Under the pieces are notes generated by a model. That model made no database searches, had not been told where the DNA came from, and saw nothing but the letters and a program-made list of their open reading frames with translations. This document shows, piece after piece, positions 36,677 through 45,082 of a stretch of DNA of 64,000 bases. The DNA is taken from contig NZ_JASZYQ010000003.1 in the NCBI RefSeq assembly GCF_030316885.1, positions 372,001 to 436,000 on the forward strand, given 5' to 3'. The position numbers and the translations under genes are program-made. The first letter of the stretch is position 1. Each line of letters starts with the position of its first letter. Origin of the DNA: Variovorax jilinensis (lineage in GTDB: Bacteria; Pseudomonadota; Gammaproteobacteria; Burkholderiales; Burkholderiaceae_C).

Positions 36677-37466
36677 GCGGACCGTGCCCGCGGCCCACCT
36701 GCACCTGCGCACCGGCCTCCATGGCGGCCACCACGTAGCCGCGCGCCCGCTCCACCGCCTGCGGCAGCGCGAGGCCCAGCGCCAGGTGGGCGGCGATGGC
36801 CGAAGACAGCGTGCAACCCGTGCCGTGCAGGTTGCGGCTCGCGATGCGCGCGGACGACAGCCGCAGGCGCTCGCCGCCGGCTTCGGCCAGCAGGTCGACC
36901 ACGTCGTCGCCCGGCAGATGGCCGCCCTTGAGCAGCACCGCGCGGGCGCCCAGCGCCAGCAGTTCGCTGGCGGCGCCGTCGAGCGCATCGACGCCGTCGA
37001 TCGCGTGCCCGACCAGCAGGGCCGCCTCGTCGAGGTTCGGGGTCACGACCACCGCGCGCGGAAACAGCTCGCGCACCAGCACGCTCACGGTGTCGGCCGC
37101 GATCAGCCGATCGCCGCTGGTCGCGACCATCACGGGATCCAGCACCACGTTGGGCAGCCGGTAGTGGTCGATGGCCCAGGCCACCACCTCGACCACCTCG
37201 GGCGCATGCAGCATGCCGAGCTTGACCGCGTCGACGCCGATGTCCTCCACCACGGCCTGGATCTGCGCCTTCAGGAAGGCCGGCGGCACGCCGTGGATGC
37301 CCGACACGCCCAGCGTGTTCTGCGCCGTGAGTGCCGTGATCGCCGTCATGCCGTAGCAGCCGAGAGCCGCGAAGGTCTTGAGATCGGCCTGGATGCCGGC
37401 GCCGCCGCCGCTGTCGGAGCCGGCGATGGAGAGCACGCGTGCGTAGCGGGACAATGCTTGGGTCAT
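36621..37466 (-). CDS. thiD: hydroxymethylpyrimidine/phosphomethylpyrimidine kinase ThiD
   Basis: Phosphorylates HMP and HMP-P to HMP-PP for thiamin assembly. The 281-residue ribokinase-fold protein has AGSDSGGGAGIQADLKTF (residues 15-32), LDPVMVATSGDRLI, TPNLDEAALL and the anion-hole LHGTGCTLSSAIAAHLALG. It lies on the minus strand opposite the thiO-thiS-thiG-thiE genes, its start next to thiO and its end overlapping cytX by 56 bp. No THI element is seen on its own leader, so its regulation may differ from cytX. Confidence 0.94.
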   Translation of the reverse strand: MTQALSRYARVLSIAGSDSGGGAGIQADLKTFAALGCYGMTAITALTAQNTLGVSGIHGVPPAFLKAQIQAVVEDIGVDAVKLGMLHAPEVVEVVAWAIDHYRLPNVVLDPVMVATSGDRLIAADTVSVLVRELFPRAVVVTPNLDEAALLVGHAIDGVDALDGAASELLALGARAVLLKGGHLPGDDVVDLLAEAGGERLRLSSARIASRNLHGTGCTLSSAIAAHLALGLALPQAVERARGYVVAAMEAGAQVQVGRGHGPLNHGFAPVPSVRLPLAAA

Positions 37467-37524
37467 GACGAAAATTATCGACCACGCGCACGACGCCCGC
37501 GGCGCGCCCGTGCCTGAAGCCGCG

Positions 37525-38646
37525 ATGAACGCCCTGCGCACCGATCTTCCGTTCCGCTCCGCGGCGGTGCTCGGCGCCGGACTCATGGGCCGGCTGATCG
37601 CTCTCGCGCTGGCGCGTTCAGGCTGCTCGGTCGACCTCTACGACGCCGCCGGGCCCGACGCCGAAGGCGCGGCCGCCCGCGTCGCGGCCGCGATGCTGGC
37701 ACCGCTGGCCGAGTCGGCCGTCGCGCCGGCCTCGGTGGTGCGCATGGGGCATCACGCGCTCGACCGCTGGCCGGCCCTGATCGCCGAGCTCGCCGAGCCC
37801 GTGTTCTTCCAGCGCGAAGGCACGCTGGTGCTGTGGCACCGTCAGGATGCGGCCGAGGCCGCGCGGCTCGAGCGCGTGCTGGCGCGCACCGGCGACGCCG
37901 TGCCCGAGCTGCCGGCGATGCGCCCGCTCGACGGCGCCGGCATCGAGGCCATCGAACCGGCCCTGGGCCAGCGCTTTGCGCGCGGCCTGCTGCTGCCCGG
38001 CGAAGGCCAGCTCGACAACCGCGGGCTGCTGGGCTCGCTGCTCGCCACGCTGCAGTCCCTGCCGGCCGCGCTGATGCGGCTGCACTGGCATTCGCCGCGC
38101 AGCATCGACGACTTCGCGCCCGGCACCGCGGGCCAACCCGATCGCGTCATCGACTGCCGAGGCCTCGGCGCGAGGCCCCAGTGGCCAGCACTGCGCGGCG
38201 TGCGCGGCGAGGTGATTCGCGTGCATGCGCCCGAGGTGGCGCTGACCCGTCCCACGCGGCTCGTGCATCCGCGCTACCCGATCTACATCGCGCCCAAGCC
38301 CGATCACCTGTTCGTCATCGGCGCCACCGAGATCGAATCCGACGACATGTCGCCCGCCAGCGTGCGCTCCACGCTCGAGCTGCTGAGCGCCGCCTACGCG
38401 GTGCACAGCGGCTTCGCCGAGGCCCGCATCGTCGAGATCGCGACCCAGTGCCGCCCCACGCTGCCCGACAACCTGCCCGCCGTGCGCGAGCTGCGCCCGC
38501 ACGTGTGGCAGATCAACGGGCTCTACCGCCACGGCTTCATGATCGCGCCGGCACTGCTCGATGTCGCGATGGAACTGCTCGCCGGCAAGAAAAGCGCGCT
38601 GGCCGAGCGCCTCGGGCTCGCATCGCAACGGGAGGCGACGGCATGA
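37525..38646 (+). CDS. thiO: FAD-dependent glycine oxidase-like ThiO
   Basis: Oxidises glycine to the imine (dehydroglycine) used by ThiG for the thiazole ring. It has an N-terminal FAD motif [20 protein letters not shown], a DAO-family body, and the C-terminal block [20 protein letters not shown] with GHG-like FAD contacts. The start at 37525 (GAAG nearby) gives 373 residues, the normal length. The ATG at 37465 would overlap the thiD start codon on the other strand and adds 20 residues not resembling the family. The thiS start overlaps its stop (ATGA). Confidence 0.88.
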   Translation: MNALRTDLPFRSAAVLGAGLMGRLIALALARSGCSVDLYDAAGPDAEGAAARVAAAMLAPLAESAVAPASVVRMGHHALDRWPALIAELAEPVFFQREGTLVLWHRQDAAEAARLERVLARTGDAVPELPAMRPLDGAGIEAIEPALGQRFARGLLLPGEGQLDNRGLLGSLLATLQSLPAALMRLHWHSPRSIDDFAPGTAGQPDRVIDCRGLGARPQWPALRGVRGEVIRVHAPEVALTRPTRLVHPRYPIYIAPKPDHLFVIGATEIESDDMSPASVRSTLELLSAAYAVHSGFAEARIVEIATQCRPTLPDNLPAVRELRPHVWQINGLYRHGFMIAPALLDVAMELLAGKKSALAERLGLASQREATA

Positions 38647-38840
38647 ACGTGCTCATCAACGACATCCCGCGCACACTGCCGGCCGACACCACGCTCGCCG
38701 AGGCGCTGGCGCTGATCGAAGCCAGGCCGCCGTTCGCGGTCGCGATCAACCGCGAGTTCGTGCCGCGCTCGGGCTACGCCGATCGCCGGCTGCAGACCGA
38801 CGACCGCATCGAAGTGATCCGCCCCGTCACCGGCGGCTGA
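38643..38840 (+). CDS. thiS: sulfur carrier protein ThiS
   Basis: A 65-residue ubiquitin-fold carrier that is thiocarboxylated and donates sulfur to the thiazole. It ends in the required diglycine (RPVTGG), and the ubiquitin-like segments [20 protein letters not shown] and [17 protein letters not shown] are visible. It lies between thiO (4-bp overlap) and thiG (35-bp gap). No ThiF or MoeB activating enzyme is encoded in the window. Confidence 0.95.
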   Translation: MNVLINDIPRTLPADTTLAEALALIEARPPFAVAINREFVPRSGYADRRLQTDDRIEVIRPVTGG

Positions 38841-38875
38841 CGACGGACGGAGACAAAGGAAATGGAACACCGACC

Positions 38876-39697
38876 ATGAACGCAACCGCATCCACGACCG
38901 ATCCGATGGTTCTCTACGGCCAGAGCTTCCAGAGCCGGCTGCTGCTGGGCACCGCGCGCTATCCCTCGCCCGACCTGCTCGAGGCCGCGGTGCAGCGCGC
39001 GCGACCGGCGATGCTCACGGCCTCGCTGCGGCGCCAGACCGCGAGCCCCGGGGGCGCAGGCCCCGACAACGGCTTCTGGGAGCTGCTGCGCCGGCTCGAC
39101 GTGCCGGTGCTGCCCAACACCGCGGGCTGCCACAGCGTTCAGGAGGTCATCGCCACCGCGCAGATGGCGCGCGAGCTCTTCGACACGCCCTGGATCAAGC
39201 TCGAGCTGATCGGCGACGACTACACGCTGCAGCCCGACACGCTGAACCTGGTGGATGCCGCATCGCAGCTGATCCGCGACGGCTTCCAGGTGCTGCCCTA
39301 CTGCACCGAGGACCTGGTGCTGTGCCAGCGGTTGGTCGACGTCGGCTGCCAGGCCGTGATGCCGTGGGCGGCGCCAATCGGCACCGGTCGCGGGCCGGTC
39401 AACCCCTACGCGCTGCAGGTGCTGCGAGAACGGCTCAAGGTGCCGCTGCTGGTCGACGCCGGCCTCGGCCTGCCCTCGCATGCCTGTCAGGTGATGGAGT
39501 GGGGCTACGACGGCGTGCTGCTCAACACCGCGGTCGCTCTCGCGGAAGACCCGGTCGCGATGGCCGGTGCCTTCGCCGATGCCGTGCAGGCGGGACGCGC
39601 CGCGCATCGCGCCGGCGCCATGGCAGCGCAGCAATCCGCACAGCCCAGCACGCCGGTGCTCGGCACGCCGTTCTGGCACCACGCGGCTTCGCAATGA
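38876..39697 (+). CDS. thiG: thiazole synthase ThiG
   Basis: Forms thiazole phosphate from deoxyxylulose phosphate, dehydroglycine and ThiS-thiocarboxylate. The 273-residue TIM barrel includes [43 protein letters not shown] (the lysine that forms the imine with the sugar lies here) and [17 protein letters not shown], then [20 protein letters not shown]. The ATG at 38876 is used; M11 is an alternative start. It has a C-terminal tail beyond the barrel (about 20 residues) of unknown use. Confidence 0.94.
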   Translation: MNATASTTDPMVLYGQSFQSRLLLGTARYPSPDLLEAAVQRARPAMLTASLRRQTASPGGAGPDNGFWELLRRLDVPVLPNTAGCHSVQEVIATAQMARELFDTPWIKLELIGDDYTLQPDTLNLVDAASQLIRDGFQVLPYCTEDLVLCQRLVDVGCQAVMPWAAPIGTGRGPVNPYALQVLRERLKVPLLVDAGLGLPSHACQVMEWGYDGVLLNTAVALAEDPVAMAGAFADAVQAGRAAHRAGAMAAQQSAQPSTPVLGTPFWHHAASQ

Positions 39698-39710
39698 GGG
39701 CCCTGCATCC

Positions 39711-40631
39711 ATGAACACCGCCACCCTCGATTCCGGCGCCATCGCCACGGCCATCGTCGAAGTGCATGCCTCGCGATTCGGGCAGGTGTCCGATGCCCGC
39801 GTCTCGTTCGACGGCAATGACGATCCGCTTCACCGCGGCGTGAAGCAGGGCTGCGCCGCGCTGGGCTTCATCGACATCGACGCCGAGTGCCTGGCGCGCG
39901 CATGGTGCGCGCAAACCGAACGCACGGGCGGTTTCGATGCCCGCGCCTGGCCCGCGAACCCGGTCGATTTCGGCTTGCGCCCCTTCCCGCCCACCGCGCG
40001 CGAGGATGCCTTCCCGCGCTGCCCGACCGCGCTCGGCCTCTACGCCGTGCTGCCCGATGCGCAATGGGTGGGCCGCATGGCAGGTGCGGGCGTGCCCACC
40101 GTGCAGCTGCGCTTCAAGTCCGACGATGCGCAGGCGATCGAGCGCGAGGTGGTGGCGGCGGTCGAGGCCGTGCGCGGCACCGATTCACTGCTCTTCATCA
40201 ACGACCACTGGCAGCAGGCGATCGACGCCGGCGCGTACGGCCTGCACCTCGGCCAGGAAGACCTGGATGCGCTGTCGCCGGCGCAGCTGCAGGCGATCCG
40301 CGCCTCGGGCATGCGGCTCGGCGTCAGCACGCACGGCTACGCCGAGATGCTGCGCGCCGACCGCGCGAGCCCGAGCTACATCGCGATGGGTGCGGTCTAC
40401 CCGACCACGCTCAAGCGCATGGCGACCGCGCCGCAAGGCGTGGCGCGCCTCGCGGCCTACGCGAAGCTGATGCACGGCTATCCGCAGGTCGGCATCGGCG
40501 GCATCGACGAGCAGCGCATGCCCGAGGTGGCAGCGACCGGCGTCGGATCGATCGCAGTAGTGCGCGCGATCGTCTCCGATCCGGATCCCGAGGCGGCGGC
40601 GGCGCGGTTGATGGCGATCTGCGGGCGCTGA
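39711..40631 (+). CDS. thiE: thiamin-phosphate synthase ThiE with N-terminal extension
   Basis: Joins HMP-PP and thiazole phosphate to thiamin phosphate. The C-terminal 200 residues form the ThiE barrel: [32 protein letters not shown] followed by [31 protein letters not shown] and [11 protein letters not shown]. The first about 105 residues are additional to the usual 210-residue enzyme. The segment looks globular ([40 protein letters not shown]) and I cannot assign it a function; it might derive from a ThiD-like end. The gene ends at a hairpin that also terminates the facing tRNA gene. Confidence 0.88.
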   Translation: MNTATLDSGAIATAIVEVHASRFGQVSDARVSFDGNDDPLHRGVKQGCAALGFIDIDAECLARAWCAQTERTGGFDARAWPANPVDFGLRPFPPTAREDAFPRCPTALGLYAVLPDAQWVGRMAGAGVPTVQLRFKSDDAQAIEREVVAAVEAVRGTDSLLFINDHWQQAIDAGAYGLHLGQEDLDALSPAQLQAIRASGMRLGVSTHGYAEMLRADRASPSYIAMGAVYPTTLKRMATAPQGVARLAAYAKLMHGYPQVGIGGIDEQRMPEVAATGVGSIAVVRAIVSDPDPEAAAARLMAICGR

Positions 40632-40690
40632 CGCGCTCCGGCGTGGCTCTGTCGACAGCGCCTTGTGCGCTGTGCAAGGACACCGCCAAT

Positions 40691-40730
40691 AAAAAAAGCC
40701 AAGACGGTTCGCGGGGAACGATCTTGGCTT
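40691..40730. terminator. terminator between thiE and the former tRNA-Asn 3' end
   Basis: Inverted repeat AAGCCAAGA (40696-40704) / TCTTGGCTT (40722-40730) with a further GTTC/GAAC step in the loop. The run of seven A at its left gives a T tract on the minus strand. Read leftward it is the original terminator of tRNA-Asn before the island entered; read rightward it can stop thiE. Confidence 0.7.
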
Positions 40731-40774
40731 CTTCTGCCCGCAGCAACTTGCTGTCGTCAACGGGCTTCTTGTTC

Positions 40775-40819
40775 TGGCTCCTCGACCTGGGCTCGAACCA
40801 GGGACCTACGGATTAACAG
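40775..40819. repeat. attL: displaced 3' half of tRNA-Asn
   Basis: A 45-bp perfect copy of the tRNA-Asn 3' half (anticodon loop through CCA, minus strand). It lacks the 5' half, so it is not a working tRNA. It marks the left junction of the element. Confidence 0.93.
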
Positions 40820-40913
40820 GCCGTGCAATGACTTTCTGAAGGTGTGGAAACGTGACCAAGAATAGGCCATTTTCATTGGAGAAACTGTAAATATTAGTCC
40901 GTAGGAGTAAACT

Positions 40914-40949
40914 GTGGACACGGCCGAAAGTGGACACGGAAGTGGACAC
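40914..40949. repeat. GTGGACAC direct repeats near attL
   Basis: Three copies of GTGGACAC at 40914, 40930 and 40942. The same octamer occurs twice near the right end (51940, 51952) with the same 12-bp spacing and flank (AAGTGGACACGA). Position just inside both att sites suggests arm-type binding sites of the integrase or its excision factor. Confidence 0.6.
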
Positions 40950-40982
40950 GAAAGGCCCCCTCGACCCTACGGACTACCGAAC

Positions 40983-42332
40983 ATGGCGACCGCTACGACC
41001 CCCACTGACCACATCAGAGCCATCCAAAACCTGCAACCCGGCAAAACTGCCAAGCTGATGAAAATCCTTCCCGTCGGCGCGCTGATCGCGCGCCGCGAGG
41101 CCAGCGGGCAAGTCGTCTTTAAGTGGCGTTACACGATCGATGTCGATGGCGAGCGTGTCGAGGGCCGGCCCTTGGTCGGGGTCTACGATCCGGCCGCGCC
41201 TGTGCGGTCGGTCGAGCCGACTGCAGACAGCGGCTTTAGCGTCCTGGCTGCTCAGCGCCGAGCTGAGCAGATGGCCGCGCAGCACCATCAGACGCGCGAT
41301 CAAGGCGGACGCCCGGCAATCGAGCGAGCAGCGCGCGAGCGGCGACAGCAACAGAAGGCGAAGCAGGCCGCCGCTTCAGATCACACGCTCTCGAAGCTTT
41401 TGGCGGCCTACGTCACCGATCAAAAGAAACTGGAACGCACTTCATGGGCGGATGCCGAAGGCATCTTCAAGATGCACGTTGACGCGGCGCACCCTGAAAT
41501 TGCGGGCAAGCCGGCGCGCGATGTGAGCCCGGCTGACATCGTCGCTCTACAGCGCACCCTCGTGGAAAACGACAAATTGCGGACGGCTGCAAAGCTGCGC
41601 AGCTACGTCGGCGCAGCCTACCGCCGCGCCATCGACGCTCCGATGACCGCGACGACATCCAGTGCCTTTACCGCGTTCGACATCAGCACGAACCCGGTCG
41701 CAAGCACCAAGCCCCCGGCAGGCGCTAACAAGGCGGACAAGAATCCCCTTGCCCTGCGCGAGCTGCAAGCCTATTGGCGCGCACTGAAGGCGACCGACAC
41801 CCGCATCGCGGCCCTGCTGCGGCTGCACGTCGCGACTGGTGGTCAGCGCGTGCAGCAACTGGCGCGACTGAGAAATGCTGACATCGATGGCGATCACATT
41901 GCATTGTTCGATGGCAAGGGCCGACCGGGTCAGCCTGCGCGCAAGCATCTCGTTCCACTGACAAAAAACGCGCTGGCGGCGCTGGCCGCCTGCCGCAATA
42001 CGGCCGGCGAATTCGCGCTATCGTCGGACGGCAAGAGCGTCCCCGATCACAATTTCGCGCGCCGCGCAGCCCAAGCGATTGCGGCCGAGGCGGGGCTCGC
42101 GGGCTTTACCCTGAAGCGCGTTCGCAGCGCCGTGGAGACCGCTCTCGCGCGTGCAGGCGTCAGCGAGGAACATCGGGGACACCTACTGAGCCATGGCCGG
42201 CAGGGCGTTCAGCAACGCAACTACAACGCCTATGAATTCGAGCGCGAGAAGCGCGCAGCTCTGGCGGTGCTGGACAAGCTGCTCAATGCGTCTGCCGGCA
42301 AGGTCGTGTCGCTGCCGGCTCGCCGCGCGTAG
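40983..42332 (+). CDS. tyrosine recombinase/integrase (divergent catalytic box)
   Basis: A 449-residue site-specific recombinase. The N-terminal arm/SAM-like part (1-260) contains a basic coiled segment (RERRQQQKAKQAAAS). The catalytic part has R289 in ATGGQRVQQLARL, H400 in HRGHLLSHG and tyrosine Y414 or Y417 in NYNAYEFEREK. Box II, usually HxLRR-like, reads LKRVRSAVETALA, with lysine where the histidine stands. The ATG at 40983 is preferred over the GTG at 40914, which lies in the GTGGACAC repeats. It sits next to attL, as expected for the element's own integrase. Confidence 0.88.
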   Translation: MATATTPTDHIRAIQNLQPGKTAKLMKILPVGALIARREASGQVVFKWRYTIDVDGERVEGRPLVGVYDPAAPVRSVEPTADSGFSVLAAQRRAEQMAAQHHQTRDQGGRPAIERAARERRQQQKAKQAAASDHTLSKLLAAYVTDQKKLERTSWADAEGIFKMHVDAAHPEIAGKPARDVSPADIVALQRTLVENDKLRTAAKLRSYVGAAYRRAIDAPMTATTSSAFTAFDISTNPVASTKPPAGANKADKNPLALRELQAYWRALKATDTRIAALLRLHVATGGQRVQQLARLRNADIDGDHIALFDGKGRPGQPARKHLVPLTKNALAALAACRNTAGEFALSSDGKSVPDHNFARRAAQAIAAEAGLAGFTLKRVRSAVETALARAGVSEEHRGHLLSHGRQGVQQRNYNAYEFEREKRAALAVLDKLLNASAGKVVSLPARRA

Positions 42333-42532
42333 CTTGGGCGCCAAGCAAAAAATCATTTACACGGCTTTTCCTCGAGCTTACTATCTTGAACGTCCGTGCC
42401 ATGACGTAAGAGCCCCGACCACTGCTTTTGCAAGTATCCCGAGAGTTCGACAAGTAGCCGCATCGACAAGACCCCTTCGCACTCCCCAGGGCGTGAGGGC
42501 AACTTGTTGACCGTTTCTAGTCGGGAGCCCTC

Positions 42533-42931
42533 ATGGCAGCCACCCTCAAGACCACACGCGAGCCGCAGCGGCTCGGCGACGACGACCTTCGGGTCTTCGA
42601 TATTTCCGCGCTCATGAGCGTTTTCGCGCTGAGCAAACCGAGCATCTACGGCCTCATTAAGTCCGGCCGCCTTCGCACCTTCATGGTCGGCCGCTCGCGC
42701 AGGGCCACGGGTCGCGCGATCCGCGAGTGCCAAGAGGCGCTTGAGGTTGCAGCCGCTGAGCAAGATGCGCACGGGCTGGCAAGCAACTTTCGCAAGAGCG
42801 CTGGACTGAAGGCCAATGCGTCGCACTCGGGCGATGTGGGCCAGCTGCCGGAACCTATCGGCGGTATCAGCCGCCACGTCCCGCGCAAGGCCCGCCGCGG
42901 TTCGGCGCCCAGCGTCAACCAGCCCAACTAA
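42533..42931 (+). CDS. AlpA/excisionase-like helix-turn-helix protein
   Basis: A 132-residue protein with an N-terminal winged helix (residues 22-60): VFDISALMSVFALSKPSIYG then LIKSGRLRTFMVGRSRRATG. This matches AlpA-type and MerR-like phage excisionase domains that steer excision or activate neighbouring genes. The C-terminal half is basic and probably disordered. GGGAG lies 6 bases before the ATG. It is the first gene after int by 200 bp and probably controls excision or the following genes. It could instead be a repressor. Confidence 0.7.
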   Translation: MAATLKTTREPQRLGDDDLRVFDISALMSVFALSKPSIYGLIKSGRLRTFMVGRSRRATGRAIRECQEALEVAAAEQDAHGLASNFRKSAGLKANASHSGDVGQLPEPIGGISRHVPRKARRGSAPSVNQPN

Positions 42932-42934
42932 AAA

Positions 42935-42966
42935 ACCCCGCGCCAGCGCTGCAGGCTGGGCGGGGT
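42935..42966. terminator. hairpin after AlpA-like gene
   Basis: ACCCCGC (42935-42941) pairs with GCGGGGT (42960-42966), an 18-nt inner part including GCCAGC/GCTGG. The six A before it give a T tract only on the minus strand, while the plus strand lacks one. Attenuation of the rightward transcript is possible but uncertain. Confidence 0.45.
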
Positions 42967-43079
42967 CTCTCGCGACTGATCGGTCGCACCCGGGAAGGTG
43001 CCGACACCTTACATCACGTCGCGGTGAGACCGAAAGCCCCCATCGCCTGCGCGCTGGTCAACCTCGAAGGGAAGACCGT

Positions 43080-43292
43080 ATGCATACGAACCACGACGAC
43101 GCCGCTGTCGACCTGAAGTGGGAATCGGCCCTGTGTGCGCGCGCCGCGCTGCGCGGCATTGCCGTGCATCGCAGCACCACGGATCGCGGTCAACCGTGCT
43201 GGATCGCGTCGCGCTGGAACCTCACGAAGGCGCTTGGCTCGCTGGCCGAGCTGAGTGCCTGGGTTGACCGGGTCGGGAGCGATCGCTCATGA
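43080..43292 (+). CDS. small hypothetical protein
   Basis: A 70-residue protein (MHTNHDDAAVDLKWESALCA at the start). I recognise no family. The charged, compact sequence with two tryptophans in the segment SRWNLTKALGSLAELSAWVD looks like a small DNA- or protein-interacting helper often found before replication genes in phages. Its stop overlaps the start of the next gene by 4 bp (ATGA), so it is translationally coupled to the initiator-like protein. The ATG at 43080 has GAAGGGAAG upstream. Confidence 0.6.
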   Translation: MHTNHDDAAVDLKWESALCARAALRGIAVHRSTTDRGQPCWIASRWNLTKALGSLAELSAWVDRVGSDRS

Positions 43293-44401
43293 GCGATAGC
43301 AGGCCGTTTCGTCGACTGCGCATCATCCGCGACCGCTCGGCCCATAGGGGCAGCGAGCTGCTCTTGCTTTACGCGCTCTTCAGTCACAGTGACGTGCACG
43401 GCTACTCTTACCCCGCAGTCGCGACCCTGGCCCGTGAGGCCCGCATCGGCTTGAGGCAGGCGAAGTATTCGCTCGGCAAGCTGAAGGCCTCGGGCGAGAT
43501 CGACATCGAGAGCAAACGCGGCTTGGCTGGCACCAACCGCTACCGCATCAACTTCGATGTCATCGAGCAGCAGCCGACGGTGTCTGAGGGCTTGCCGGCT
43601 GACCCGGATGCCGCTGAGTCTGAGCACCTCGATGACACGAACAAAGTGCAGCCCACTGCACTTTCGAAAGTGCAGCCCACTGCACTTTCCGAGGCCAAAG
43701 AGCGCGACGGCAAGGTGCAGTTTCCGACAGTCAAAGTGCAATACAGCGTCAATCAAAGTGCAGTGGAGTGCACCCAATCTGCCAGAACAGCCGATAAGAA
43801 CAGCCAAGGGGGAGCGCACGCGAGCGCGCACGCGCCCGCGCAAGTGCCCGCGCGAGACCTCATGAGTGCGTCGACGGCAGCGGGGCGCGCGCTTCCTTCC
43901 CGCCTCGACTTCGAAGGGGATCGCGATCGGGATCGGAAGCCGAAGACCGTCAGCAAGGCGGTACCCATGCCCGAGGACGTCGACCGGCAGACGTGGGACG
44001 ACTGGCAGGCGCTGCGCAAGAGCAAGCGGGCGCCGATCACCGCAACGGTCGTGAAAGGCGCTCGGGCCGAAGCCGAGAAAGCCGGCATGTCGCTCGATGC
44101 GTTCTTGTGCGAATGGGTCACGCGCGGGTCGCAGGGCCTGAAGGCCGAGTGGCTCACGAAAGATTTCCGTGCAGCAGCATTCTCGGCCGGGCTCGCGCGC
44201 CCTCAGACATCGGGACCAAAGCCGGTCCGTGAGTACACGCCCGAAGAGGATGCCAAGTACGACGCAATTAACGATGCGATGAGCAACGGTGACCACTCCT
44301 ACACCGTTCAGGAGTGTCGTGATGCCGTGCGCTGGTTTTTCGACGGTGGCCGCGACAGGATGCCGCGCAATCAAAGCAATGCGAAGGAGAGGACACCATG
44401 A
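43289..44401 (+). CDS. phage replication initiator-like HTH protein (O/DnaT-like)
   Basis: A 370-residue protein. Residues 15-90 form a winged helix typical of phage O-type initiators and plasmid initiators (SELLLLYALFSHSDVHGYSY, then PAVATLAREARIGLRQAKYS and LGKLKASGEIDIESKRG). A low-complexity linker (residues 95-190) follows, whose codons carry the iteron-like array. A C-terminal region (about 225-350) then contains WDDWQALRKSKRAPITATVV and LCEWVTRGSQGLKAEWL, as in replication O/DnaT-related proteins. The link of initiator with intragenic repeats parallels lambda O/ori. No helicase loader or helicase gene is nearby. The role is inferred. Confidence 0.65.
   Translation: MSDSRPFRRLRIIRDRSAHRGSELLLLYALFSHSDVHGYSYPAVATLAREARIGLRQAKYSLGKLKASGEIDIESKRGLAGTNRYRINFDVIEQQPTVSEGLPADPDAAESEHLDDTNKVQPTALSKVQPTALSEAKERDGKVQFPTVKVQYSVNQSAVECTQSARTADKNSQGGAHASAHAPAQVPARDLMSASTAAGRALPSRLDFEGDRDRDRKPKTVSKAVPMPEDVDRQTWDDWQALRKSKRAPITATVVKGARAEAEKAGMSLDAFLCEWVTRGSQGLKAEWLTKDFRAAAFSAGLARPQTSGPKPVREYTPEEDAKYDAINDAMSNGDHSYTVQECRDAVRWFFDGGRDRMPRNQSNAKERTP
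43643..43762. repeat. iteron-like array AAAGTGCA inside initiator gene (candidate origin)
   Basis: AAAGTGCA occurs at 43643, 43667, 43733 and 43755, with a one-mismatch copy at 43712. The reverse TGCACTTT is at 43657 and 43681. The first four form two adjacent copies of a 22-24-bp unit containing the dyad AAAGTGCA-6-TGCACTTT, and spacings between direct copies are about 21-24 bp or multiples. The repeat forces the protein repeat KVQPTALS. In lambda the O gene holds the origin iterons, so this is a candidate element origin. Confidence 0.6.
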
Positions 44402-44757
44402 CGCCTTACATGACCACGACCCTTTCCCTGGCCCTGCGCCTGGGCCTGCCCCATACCCGGCTCGTGCGCGCCGTTGAACGCGCGAAGGCCGACTCACCTG
44501 ACCTAGGAGCTCGTCACTTCGAGGCCTCGACCGGTGGACCTCTGCCGCCGTACTGGCGCATTCATGGCCTCGGCGGTGCCTACCTGATGGCGGGCGCCCC
44601 CTACCTGCCAAACACGAAAGCCGTGTGGCACTGGCGTCAGCAGATCGTCGAGGCCATGGGCAAGGCTCTCGACGAGGCCGGCGTCACCGATGCCCGGGTC
44701 TTCGGGGCGTGCGGGATTCCAACGCACGACGACGGCCACGGGACGCGCCAGCCTTGA
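44398..44757 (+). CDS. hypothetical protein downstream of initiator
   Basis: A 119-residue protein overlapping the preceding stop by 4 bp. The central part (HTRLVRAVERAKADSPDLGA, then RHFEASTGGPLPPYWRIHGL) has no family I recognise. It is likely part of the replication operon. A VWHWRQQIVEAMGKALDEAG helix is visible. Function cannot be assigned. Confidence 0.55.
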   Translation: MTPYMTTTLSLALRLGLPHTRLVRAVERAKADSPDLGARHFEASTGGPLPPYWRIHGLGGAYLMAGAPYLPNTKAVWHWRQQIVEAMGKALDEAGVTDARVFGACGIPTHDDGHGTRQP

Positions 44758-45082
44758 CCATGTTCGGGTTGGCCGAGCCGCGTCGCCGCTCGAGGGGGCG
44801 AGTGCCAGGTTCGGGGGGCTATATCTGAAAAGAGTCGAGTGCCTGCCGACCGAGCAGTGCTGACGGGCATACTTTTTCTATCGCGATCTTATTGGCTGGC
44901 CCCAGCTATTCGCCGGCTATATAAAGCTCCTAGCCCTCCCCACCGTTGCCCCCTGATGGACGCCTGATCGACGCTAACGCCGTCCGACCATCGCCTTTCC
45001 CGCGAGTCGGCGAGAAACGCCGTTGTGCTACTCTCTCAGCGCAAGTGTCGCAACGAAACTATATAAATCAAAAGAGGCGAAA
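44758..45082. other. non-coding stretch before the PIN gene
   Basis: About 325 bases with no convincing gene. Base composition shifts from GC-rich to AT-rich toward 45040, marking the border of the PIN-gene segment. TATATAAAG at 44918-44926 could be a -10 region; no matching -35 at 17 bases is clear. Nothing else is seen. Confidence 0.5.

Noticed and set aside
40775..40819. tRNA-Asn 3' half at the left end taken as a tRNA gene
   Set aside because: It lacks the 5' half and D-arm, so it is the displaced repeat of the integration event.
40914..40982. GTG at 40914 as integrase start
   Set aside because: The extra 23 codons lie in the GTGGACAC repeat and the true family sequence begins after the ATG at 40983.
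42935..42966. Hairpin as a certain rightward terminator
   Set aside because: The T tract is only on the other strand and no minus-strand gene needs it, so it is recorded with low confidence.
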